From positions 60,884,001-60,948,000 of the forward strand of contig CM060733.1 in the NCBI GenBank assembly GCA_030704615.1: 64,000 bases of DNA. The letters run 5' to 3'. Each line of letters opens with the position of its first letter. Position 1 is the stretch's first letter. The notes below the pieces were generated by a model. It searched no databases. It saw nothing but the letters and a program-made list of their open reading frames with translations, and had not been told where the DNA came from. The DNA comes from Takakia lepidozioides. Lineage: Eukaryota > Streptophyta > Takakiopsida > Takakiales > Takakiaceae. The position numbers and the translations under genes were made by a program. Below are positions 38,701-48,418 of this stretch, piece by piece.

Positions 38701-39509
38701 TGGGAATGCTACCTAACATCGCTGAATGTTTACCCAATGAAGACAAAGAGCTCTCTATATGCTCAACTACATATATACCCAGTGAAGCAAAACCAGGTCT
38801 TAGAACTGTCTGTTCAGCGAAACTAATCTTAAGACTTTGTCAACCATCGCTAGACTCAGTTGATCCAGATTTCGCTTCGATTCGGTGGAAGCTCTACGCG
38901 GTGCAGCTACGCCGCGGAGGTGGTCGGCCGCCCCGCACCAAGCGGCCCCGCGTCAGCCCACCTTGGGGCGCGCCGCACCCCGTCACAGCGGTGACGAGAG
39001 TGACGACCGTCAAACGTACCAACGAAAACTTGAATTACGTCCACCCTTTGTTCCACATCCAGTGGGCCCACCGAATACGACACTTCATCCTACCATTCTA
39101 TCCGGAACACACCGTCTGGCCGGCGGATCCTACCATTCCAGAGCTGTCCATTTGTTTTTTTAATGTTTTCGTAATTTTGAATTATTCTCCAGTCGATTCG
39201 TTCATAGAATAAAATAAACTCATCGATTAACGAATTCGATTTGTTGTCAGTTATTTTATTGTTTAAAAGTTAAGAAAAATTAAAAATTGGAGGAGGTGAC
39301 GGGGTGGTTCCCGATGCGGAGCCCGGACGGGGAACATCGGGAAGCGGGCAGCCCGCTGTCCGAAAAGACAGCAGCACGGAAGGTAAAAGATGGAATCGTC
39401 AGAAAGAATTGAGTAAAAGATGGCATGGGGCGGAAAGATATCTTTCGGCACGCAGCGCAGCGCGAGAAGGAAAGAAACGCGAGGGAGAGCGACAAACAAG
39501 GGAGGGGCA
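35800..39509. other. Intergenic with weak small frames
   Basis: A TATATAGG box lies at 37101-37108, followed by an AG-rich leader-like stretch, but no gene could be attached to it. A plus-strand frame at 37931-38188 encodes MAIGPKPFSWAFPWLVSFGI and a hydrophobic stretch that could be one membrane segment, then an Arg/Ser-rich tail. Codon patterning is weak and I do not call it. The 38.9-39.0 kb part is locally GC-rich. Confidence 0.3.
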
Positions 39510-39516
39510 TATAAGG
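39510..39516 (+). promoter_or_regulatory. TATA box of the CFL1-like gene
   Basis: TATAAGG is followed within 30 bp by a pyrimidine-rich stretch suited to transcription initiation near 39535-39560. The CFL1-like ATG is about 390 bp downstream, giving a leader of roughly 350 nt. Confidence 0.5.
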
Positions 39517-39902
39517 CACTGCCGCTTCACTCATCCCTCCCATCTCTCTCCCCCTCCGACCTTCCGCCTTCCTTCGCTCCGCAGACCTCACAAGGTCTCA
39601 GCAGCGGCGATAACTTGTCTGTGCGAAGTTGTTGTGGATCTCTGAACAGTGCAAAGGTCGTTTGGGGGGTGTCAGTCTTCTGCAGCCACGCGCTTCTTAC
39701 TTCTTCTGTACTGTCTCTGCCCACCAATGAAGCTGGCTCTCGCTTACAGTCTGCAGGAGTAGTCTTCGGCTATAAGGAGTTTAAGTGTCTCTGCCTTCGG
39801 CCGGGTTGGGTTTCAAACCTGCAGGGTTTTCCTACTGTGTCACAGTTGGAATCTGTAGTCGTTCGTGACTCGTTTGGAGGACTAAGCAACCTATAAGTTG
39901 CT

Positions 39903-41660
39903 ATGGGCATTTTGGTGAGAGAGAGGACGCACGAGGCGGCTGTTATACCGAAAGAGCAAAAGAGAGGTGCCATGTGTGTGGAGCTCGACCCTGAGCCTCC
40001 ACTGCCTTGCGGGTGGGAGAAGTGCCTCGACTTGCAGGTGAATCTTGCTTCATCTTTGAACTTTGGAATTGTGATTGATCAATTGTTTTGTTCGTATTTC
40101 ATATTCACACGGCGCTGAAGCGTGCACACATTGCTCAGGAGTTGGTTCAATATCCAGTCGGACCCGTTATCCTCTCTGTGTGCTGAGAGAGAGAGAGCGG
40201 TCCGACTCCTAAGAGGATAGACTGCAAAGTTTGCCGGTGAAAATTTCGCTTTTGTGCACCTGTTAACGGTGCATCTGTTACCAGTTGATTGGTGATTGAA
40301 AAGATTTGCTAGAGCTGACAAAAATGCTGGGTGCTTGTCACTTGCAGTCGGGCCTAATCTACTTCAAAGACTGGAACACGGGGACTCAAACATACAGAGA
40401 CCCCCGACAGAACTTGTCAGTCACCCAACGCATCGGCCTCCTCTCCATCTCTCTTCTTTCGCATGTGACAGAAGGAGATGAGTCCAATGAAACGTCGGCA
40501 ACCACAGTGTTCCAATCCACCAAAGTAACTGGGCCAAGCAAGACCTCTTGCCGAAAGTCCAAGAGGAATGTAGCTCACCATAACCACCGCCGCACTTCGA
40601 CTCCAAGGCTGCCTTTGGCACTCACCATGGGACACACAACGGATGAGGACTCCTCCGATCGCGACAACACTGCGAGCATGGATGAGGATCACGATTATTT
40701 GGATCTGAGCCTGAATCTCCCTGGGCTGAACACTTCTCAGCCGGACCAAAGTGTCTGTACTGTGGAGAAGGTGCGAAATGCGCTCCAACGCTCCCAGTGG
40801 TCGCAGCGGCCCAACGCCAAGAGGGGGTGCTCAGACCTGACCGTAGAACTCTTTGGCAAGCGTTTATCTCTGAACAATCCCTTGTCCACCGTACTTGCTA
40901 TCATGTCTCCCCGACCGTCTTCTTCCGGGGAATCGAACTCTTTCTCGCATGTGGAAGCTTCTTCATCCGCCAAGGGATCCTCTCCATCTGCATCCCCGTG
41001 TTCGTCTGAGTGCCTTACATCACCGTCAGCGATGAGCTATCAAGGTATGTCAATAATTCAACAGTTTCCATGATTTCTTACCAACCGGGCAACGCAGTCT
41101 TTTCGTGCCACCTGCGGCATCAGAGACATGTGCACACAGTCCCTGAGGATAGGTCGCTAATTCTAAAAGGTGTCCGGGGGATACTGACTCTGGGGTCCAA
41201 ACCCATATCCCTCCGGAGCCTCTAAAACATAGGCTCCCTGAGAAAATATCTCTCTGATGGTGGATCTTGCTGGCAATGGTAGATCGTGTTTTCTCCACTG
41301 CAAGAGTACCGCAAATCTGGCTCACGAACGAAAACTTAGAACCGTTCTTACATTGTTGCAGATGATGAGGAGGAAGTCCAGCAACCAGCGCGGGCAGGTC
41401 ATGAGACGGCTGCAGTTGGACGAAAGCAGTTGCAGGAAACTGACGATGAGCAAGAATTTGAGAGAGAGGCAGTGATGGTGGCAGTGGGATGCAAGCACTG
41501 CCTCATGTATGTCATGCTGTCCAAACAGCACCCCAGCTGCCCGAAGTGCGGGAACACAGACGTTCTCCTTGATCTTGCACATCCGATGCCCAAGAGACAG
41601 AGAATGGACATAGATATCAGCCCAACATTGAGCTGGTTGGAAGTAAGGTCCACAGATTGA
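39903..41660 (+). CDS. CFL1-like plant WW-domain protein, 376 aa
   Basis: Three exons join at GT-AG sites: 39903-40037, 40348-41044 and 41362-41660, totalling 1131 nt. A single WW domain is split by intron 1: LPCGWEKCLDLQ from exon 1, and SGLIYFKDWNTGTQTYRDPR from exon 2. This arrangement and the C-terminus match the plant CURLY FLAG LEAF 1 family; from memory, rice CFL1 and its Arabidopsis homologue affect cuticle development by binding HD-ZIP IV regulators. The middle is Ser/Asp-rich with an acidic DYLDLSLNLPGL stretch, which resembles an EAR-type LxLxL repression motif. A conserved segment near VELFGKRLSLN follows. The C-terminus has MVAVGCKHCLMYVMLSKQHP then SCPKCG, a likely zinc-binding CxxC pair of pairs, and a basic PKRQR. 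It is probably a nuclear transcriptional cofactor. Confidence 0.88.
40146..40219. repeat. Inverted repeat in CFL1-like intron 1
   Basis: AGTCGGACC and TATCCTCT at about 40157-40182 are complementary to GGTCCGACT and AGAGGATA at about 40199-40219, spaced by a GA run. The intron RNA could fold into a stem. No coding content is involved. Confidence 0.45.
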
Positions 41661-44228
41661 TTCAGTGAGTTCCCGTTTTTTCGTCGGGTGAGCAGACTGG
41701 ACTAAACAACTGTTTGGTATGCCAGCTGAGAGATGCTTGACCAATTTTCTGTAAGGCAAGTTGATGAACTGCCAACGGGTTGGTCACATTCTTTTGTACA
41801 CTAAGGCGCAAGTTCACCCCTGTGAACTCGCGCCCCACAGAGAGAGAACTTATTACTTTTGTGATGAGCTTGGCCCTTATACACACAATTTCTGGCGTAA
41901 CAGCTAGTAGGCGTGCATGGCACCCCCCTACCATCGTGCAGCTAGATGCTGGGTATGTGTTTCTAGGTCAGGACCAGTGCTGCTCTACAAGTTGGGCAGC
42001 AACTCGGCCACATCAGTGGAACTTTTTTCGAGACAATTTCGCTTGTGGATACCGTATTCTTTTAGGCTGTGAATAATCATTCCCAGTGCCAAAGGCGTTA
42101 CGTGAGGGTTCGAAACTCTAGCATCAAGGAGTTCCTGAATCACCCACACCATAGCTGGTGCCAGGCCTTCGTATTCAAAACTGTAAAGTTTCTTGATTTC
42201 AATTCATGATGCCGCAAGTGGCCTGCTCAATAAAAGAGCATGTCCGATGCTCTGGACTTGACTGATGCACGTCACGTTAACTACATGTGTACACATGTGC
42301 GATTGTTGTCTATGAAACTTGCCTCATGAGTATTCTCCTCCAACACTTTGTAAACTCTCTCGTGTTTGTGGCAAGATCCTGGCGCTCATTCATTGGTAAT
42401 TTGTGACGAGCAAGGCTGGCTGAGCTATGGTGCCTTTGGTTTGCGTATAAGATACCATGCATCCATTCTTTCAGTGGGCTCTCTGAAGGGAACCTTCCCA
42501 ACTGCAGAATTTGTAACTGTCCACCCACAAATGCAGCGGGACCCATTGCACATGGCTACTTCCAAAGTGATCTCGAGTGTTGGCCTAAGTCTTCCAGTCT
42601 GCTTGGCTCAATATGTTATGAAAACCCGAGCTTTTGAATGCCATCAGTAATCAATTTTGGCACTCAAAGTTTCTCCGATGATGAATAATAGTAATGTTAA
42701 CACCATGGCCTTCACGTCCTCCCTCTTTCAAACCGACTTCCCTCAGCTGGGGTACTTATTCAAAGCTCCCGGTTGAGCCATAAAACAAAAATGGAATAAA
42801 ATTTGAGGCATTCTAACTTACCCTACTTCACGATCTACTCTAGGGACCCTCTCCCTCACGGTGTGTTGCCCTCACCCCTACTTCTGTTTTTGTTGGGTCT
42901 CTAGCAACTAGCAAATGAGGCAGCGGCTAGCCCTGAGCCCTCTGTATACGAAGGGAAAGGGCACTCTTCTCTAGAAGCTGCTTCACATGCCTCTTTCCTG
43001 TTGCTCAGAAGACAAACAGGGCACCTTCTGGCCTCTGTCTTTTGGCAGTGTGCCTCATACCAACCCAAGCCCATTCGTTGCCTTTCTTTATTCCCCCACC
43101 TGGACCATTCGCTGGGCCCATGCCTTTCGCCAGAATTTGGGACCCTTATTTATTCACAGGGGAATGTAAGATGTTAGTCTCTTTCCTCTCAATCTTTTCT
43201 TTTAAGCTACTAAAAACTTCAGGCTGCAGATTTTTCGGACCAAAAGCAAAATGCGCAATTTATATTGATCATTGCAAAGAACTCAATGAGACTACTTAAT
43301 GGAGTTTTGCTTTGTATCAATTAAATTGATATAAAGCTGGTGAGGTTAGGAGATGGTGGTCAAGGATTTGTGATGCACATGAGAAGATGAATGTGGAACA
43401 GTTGAGGTTTTGGTTGGGAAAATGTTCCAAATCATCAGAAATTGTTATGAATGTGATTTTGGCAAAAAACTTTGTAGTAGAACTCTGCCTTTCCATTGGG
43501 GGTCTATTCTTGGCTCATTAAATATCTTTTCTTGGTTTTTCATGCGGCTTAGGAGGATGAGCAAGCTCAAGAGTGGTTCAGCTTGCTTGAGTTCCAGCTT
43601 AGAGATTAGAAAAGGCCAGCTTGATGCTAAGTAGCTGAGGAGCTTAGTAAGCGAGTCAAGTGTATTCAAAAGAGAGTGTGAGAGAGCTTGCTTCCAAATT
43701 AGGTGTGATGGTTTCTTATTTTGCAAAAACAGGCGTTAGAAGGGTTGCAGAGAACTCTTAAGTGGCGGCAAGGATGAAAACTAATGCTCTTCAAGTTGTG
43801 ACACTAAAGTTTCAACTTCTTTGTCTATATTTTTGTTTCTTAAACATACTTCTAGTTACGGGACTACTCTCAATGTTACCCCCCTACCGCCCCCTCATGC
43901 AATTTTATCATCCATTTTACGGAATTCACATATTGCCATGACCGATACCCCAAAACAACCATATTAATTAAACAGAAAAAAAAAAAATATAAATATGCCC
44001 ATCTCATCCTTGTAATTAGACAATAAGGATGGCGCAGTGGCCCTTTAACAATCATCACAATAGGAACCAAAGGTGGTATCCACAACACTAGCCTAAACAC
44101 TCTACATAACAACTTCAATATCCCTACTAAAGATATCCATCAATGCTTCAAAAATATCCATCTCACCGCCATCAGATCCCTTACAGCCATCATCAAAACG
44201 TAAACTAGAACACTTAAGCAGCCACTTG
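41661..44228. other. Intergenic, no supported gene
   Basis: No recognisable gene was seen. At about 43545-43760 the plus strand reads EDEQAQEWFSLLEFQLRD and further short coding-like pieces interrupted by stops, which could be a long-dead gene or transposon. An inverted repeat (GTTCACCCCTGTGAAC) sits near 41814-41829. Confidence 0.3.
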
Positions 44229-44510
44229 GCCCCTCATTGACCACGAGAGCGCAGTCCCGAGCTCTCCAGTTTTCCACCGCAAATCAGGGCACAATATCAA
44301 ATCCCTTGTCCCCTTCATCAACATCAACATCAATGGAATCCGACGATAACGACTAGGATTTGAATGACTAGCAACGTAGTACGTAGACTTGGTGGATTTT
44401 TGTTGTACATTGAATTTCAGGAACACACTGATAGCACAGCGCCAATTTTGTGTATCCGTCAATTTTGTTAATACACATGTGCGGAATCTCTCCATTTCGA
44501 TTGCATGAGC
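44229..44510. repeat. Diverged duplicate of the block at 50688-50960
   Basis: Alignable DNA includes the CTCATTGACCACGAG start, a shared AATTTTGTTAATACACATGT block and a following AAGAAGTGGTTCACCCTC. On the minus strand both copies stay open. The encoded peptides agree over about 80 residues (RTCVLTKL, QNWR, VQQKST, SHSNP, SWSMRG), so the block may be coding in that direction. Confidence 0.7.
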
Positions 44511-44805
44511 AACAATTTCTTCATATTTTCACTCGTGTTGATGGGAAAGAAGTGGTTCACCCTCCAAACAAATTACATTGGTCTCATATTCGGTCATGAC
44601 GTGTAAGTGGGTATATAAGCAACTCAGAAAGTTTCAGAAGATGAAACATTCATGAGAACCAATAACAAACGGTTCTCTTCCAAACCACTTGTGGCCTAGT
44701 CTCGTGTTTGATAATCATTTGTATCTAGGTATGAACCACATACCCACAAAGATCTCGAACCCCAAAAATATTCATGTGGATGGAGAACGAGTGAACGACT
44801 ACATG

Positions 44806-45225
44806 AACGTTGGCCCATTGAATGAATTTCGTTCTCGTATTAGTCTAGGACCTGTGTGACAGTATATTGAACATATTGCCAAAGTTTCAAAACATACAAA
44901 AATCATTTGGATGGGCGACCATCCGTTGGCCCATTGAACGAATTTCGTTTGATCTCATATTACTCTGGTACCTGTAACATGATATACTGAACATACTGAC
45001 AAAGTTTCAAAACAAAAAAAAATCATGTGGATGGGCAACCATCCGTTGGCCTATTGAACGAATTTCGTTTCATCTCATATTACTCTGGGACTTGTGAGAC
45101 GGTATACTGAACATACTAGCAAAGTTTCAAAGCAAACAAAAGTCATTTGGATGGCCCACCATCCGTTGGCCCATCGAACGAATTTCGTTTTATCTCGTAT
45201 TACTCTAGGACCTGTTGGACTGCGT
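44806..45225. repeat. 120-bp satellite block 1
   Basis: About three to four units have a period of exactly 120 bp; the marker GTTGGCC(C/T)AT starts at 44935, 45055 and 45175. Each unit carries CATTTGGATGGGC-ACCATCC, GAACGAATTTCGTTT, CTCATATTACTCTGG and AACATACTGGCAAAGTTT. A conserved non-repetitive spacer follows. Confidence 0.9.
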
Positions 45226-45828
45226 TTCGCCTACTTTTGATTTTTGTTTTGCTCAATTCTAGAACTACATACTTAACGACAACATATGCAATGTACGTGC
45301 AAAATTTGGGAGCGAACAAAAGTCATTTGGACCCAAAACCATGCTCATTTGCACTTCAAAGTTGATTTGTCTTCAACTTCATGCACTCTTCTTCATTGCA
45401 ATAGTGAGCGAAGAGAACACCTTTTTTTTTTTCATTTTCATTTGGTCCAAATTTTTGCAAGGATGCACAAGTGTGAGGATTGAATACACAGAACAAAATT
45501 GGGCCAGAAATAAAATCATTACATAGTAGAAACCTGCAATCATAGACATTCTAAGTCTAATTATTTATTTAAAATTCATTTTTAGTCGATCTAATTCAAA
45601 ATTGGTTTGAGGATAAATGCGTCACTGGGGAGGTAATTTTATTTTATTTTATTTATTTATTTTTAAATTCTTCTGTTGAATCTCTACACATGTGTTGCAC
45701 ACATATTCAAGCACTAAAGTTGAGCTTGAACCACATCCGTTGTGAGGGTGCAATAGCCCTTCACCCATAAGAGGATTCATTTGTCCCAATGAGCAAAATT
45801 GGATGAGAGGTGAATGCATCCTTGGCCC
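45226..45828. repeat. Higher-order spacer between satellite blocks
   Basis: About 600 bp recur in the same order after satellite blocks here and near 46230-47150, 51620-52230, 52640-53235 and 54650-55215. Shared markers are CAACATATGCAATGT, CATTTGGACCCAAAACCA, a poly-T tract, and CACATGTGTTGCACACATAT (about 45687, 47005, 52078, 53097 and 55086). It contains no gene. Confidence 0.8.
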
Positions 45829-46225
45829 ATTGAACGAATTTCGTTTCATCTCATATTACTCTGGGACCTGTGAGACGATATACTTAACATATTACCAAAG
45901 TTTCGAAGCAAACAAAAATCATTTGGATGGGCATCCATCCGTTGGCCCATCGAACGAATTTTGTTTGATCTCATATTACTCTACGACCCGTTACATGGTA
46001 TACTGAACATACTGGCAAAGTTTGAAAGCAAACAACAATCATCTGGATGGGTAACCGTCTGTTGGGCCATTGAACGAATTTCGATTGATGTCACATTCGT
46101 CCAGGACCTGTCAGACGGTGTACCGAACATACTGGCAAAGTATCAAAGCAAACAAAAATCATTTGGATGGGCATCCATCCGTTGGCCCATCGAACGAATT
46201 CTGTTTCATCGCGTATTACTCTAGG
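45829..46225. repeat. 120-bp satellite block 2
   Basis: Between three and four 120-bp units of the same satellite as block 1 start with TTGGCCCATTGAACGAATTT, then pass into a second copy of the conserved spacer at about 46226. Confidence 0.88.
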
Positions 46226-47239
46226 ACTTGTCCGACTGCGTTTCACCTGCTCATGAACTTTGTTTTGCTCCAATCTTGAATCATATGCTTAACGACAACA
46301 TATGCAATGTGTGTGCAAAATTTGGGAGCGAACAAAAGTCATTTGGACCCAAAACCACAATTTCGCGCCTCAATTGCACTTCAAAGTTGATTTGTTTTCA
46401 ACTCCATGCACTCTCCACAAAAAAGTTCTATAATAGTGAGCGAAGAGAAAACTTTTTTTCTTTTTTTTTCTTTTTTTTGTCCAATTTTTTGCAAGGATGT
46501 ACAAGTGTGAGGGTTGAATATTGTATCTGCCTACGCTGTCCGATAATAATTAAATCCAAAAAAAAGCAGTCATAAATTTTGAAATTATTAGCCTTCCAGT
46601 GCCGAGTGTCTTGCATATTCGACCCCAAGACCTATCCTCCCAAAATCTTGTGCACTACCATTACACTAGGCACACACACATGTAGCTAAGCCGCTTTTTT
46701 ATTATTTATGATGAACACTGCCGGAACTGCAGAAAATCCAAAAAAACTTGTCGGACCCCTTCTTCAAGAAAAATTAAACAGTTCGGCAGGGTCCTGATGA
46801 TTAGCATAGGCAAGTACGGTACACAGAACAAAATTGAGCCAGAAACAAAATCATTACGTAGCAGAAACCCGCAATCATAGGCATTCTAAGTCTATTTTTT
46901 ATTTTATTTTATTTTATTTATTTAAAATTTATTTAATTCAAAATTGGTTTAAGGGTGAGTGCGTCGTTGGGGAGGCAAATGTTTTTTTTTTGGTTGAACC
47001 TCTGCACATGTGTTGCACACATATTCAAGCACATGCGAGCTAAATTTGAGCTTAAACCACATCTGTTCTATGGGTGAAATAGTTGTTCACCCATGAGAGG
47101 AGTTTTTTTTTCACAATGAGCAAAATTGGATGACAGGGTGAACGCATGCTTTAGGGGTGCAAATGATGAATGATTTCAATGACTTGAATGATTTTTGATT
47201 GATCTCATATTTGCCCGACACCTATGACATGATATGTTG
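46226..47239. repeat. Second higher-order spacer and partial satellite unit
   Basis: The spacer repeats the order described for 45226-45828 and carries extra AT-rich sequence near 46560-46800. It then enters a degenerate satellite unit (TTGATCTCATATTTG at about 47199) that is interrupted at 47239 by the inner element. Confidence 0.75.
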
Positions 47240-47340
47240 CCCGGTTATCAGTGTCACGTCCGTCAGTCAGCGTCACGTCACGTCAGACCTGACGCTAACG
47301 GACCTCCGTCACGTCAGGTTCCGGGAATATTCTAGTAAAA
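47240..47340. repeat. Left terminal inverted repeat region of inner element
   Basis: It starts CCCGGTTATCA and contains the direct motif GTCACGTCACGTCA. AGCGTCA and TGACGCT flank the middle, so the end itself can fold. It matches the complement of 58630-58710 at the tip and at the CACGTCACGTCA block, and only loosely between. Confidence 0.6.
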
Positions 47341-47369
47341 AAAGTACCAGGTAAAATATTGCCATTTAA

Positions 47370-48200
47370 GCAGCCACGTCGCCGACACGGTGGCGGTGAC
47401 AAATACATTTTGGAAAATTATAAAATGAAAGCGACCGCAAATTTTGGCGGTCGCTTTACATTTCAAAATTTTAGAAATAAGAGCGACCGCCAACATGGTG
47501 TTTGCTTAAAAAAAAATTATAAAAAAAACAAGATTGGCCGTCGCCTAATTTAAAAAAGAAAAATAGCGACCTCCGAATTGGCGGTCGCATAATTTTGAAA
47601 AAATATAAAAAAAAACGACCTTAATATGGCGGTCGCTTTATTTTAAATATATTAAAAAAACCAGCGATCGCCAATATTTTAGATTTACATATAAAAAACC
47701 AGCGACCGCCATAATATGGCGGTCGCTTAATTTCAAAAATATTTAAAAAATGACTGCCATTACTGAAAGTCAATTGTATATTTTTAATTTCTGAAAATAC
47801 AGCGACCGCCAGTAATGGCAGTCATTTATTTATTAAATAGAGCGAACGCCATTACTGGCGCTCTCTCGTATATTTTTAATTTTTGAAAATGCAACGACCG
47901 CCAATAATGGCGGTCGCATTTATTTATTTATTTTTTAAATAGAGCGACCGCCGGCGGTCGCTTTTGTTTTTTAAATAGAGCGACCACCATTACTGGCAGT
48001 CGCTTTTATATTTTTAATTTCTGAAAATGCTGCAACCGCCAGTAATGGCGGTCGCTTTTATTTTTTATTTTTTATAAATAGAATGACCACCATTAAAGGC
48101 AGTCGTTTTGTTTTTTGTTTTTTTTTAAATAGAGCGACCGCCGTTACTAGCGGTCGTTTTTTTTTTTTGTTTTTTAAAATGCAGCGACCGCCATGACACG
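47370..48200. repeat. Left hairpin array (GCGACCGCC/GGCGGTCGC)
   Basis: About ten short inverted repeats occur at intervals of roughly 60-100 bp. Each is an arm close to GCGACCGCC, a 4-8 bp AT-rich loop and the complementary GGCGGTCGC, separated by A/T-rich spacers. Clear members are near 47698-47728, 47801-47826, 47894-47920 and 48032-48057. Many carry one or two arm mismatches, some on only one side. Confidence 0.9.
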
Positions 48201-48418
48201 TAGTCATGTGCTAATTTAGGCTATGGAAGCATTCTACAACGACTTCACAGAAATCGCGGAAAAAAAAAACCCCCAAGCCAATGGCATAATAACTATTATG
48301 ACACTTATTCAAACCCGTTTCGTCAATTATAATTTTTCGATCGAAATCGCAGTTCCTTTGTTCTTAGCTTTTCCACGTTTGCTTCAGTATTGTTTAACTT
48401 CCGGTTATTTATTAGTAA

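Noticed and set aside
38667-39212. 181-codon plus-strand frame
   Set aside because: Arg/Pro-rich part arises from a locally GC-rich stretch and no conserved motif is present.
39420-39896. 158-codon frame ending 6 bp before the CFL1-like ATG, in the same frame
   Set aside because: The TATA box at 39510 lies inside it, so its start is probably not transcribed. Composition is Ser-rich and motif-free.
47370-48200. CRISPR-like regular palindromic repeats
   Set aside because: The window is a plant nuclear sequence, spacers are simple A/T runs rather than unique sequence, and repeats vary. It is a hairpin array, not CRISPR.
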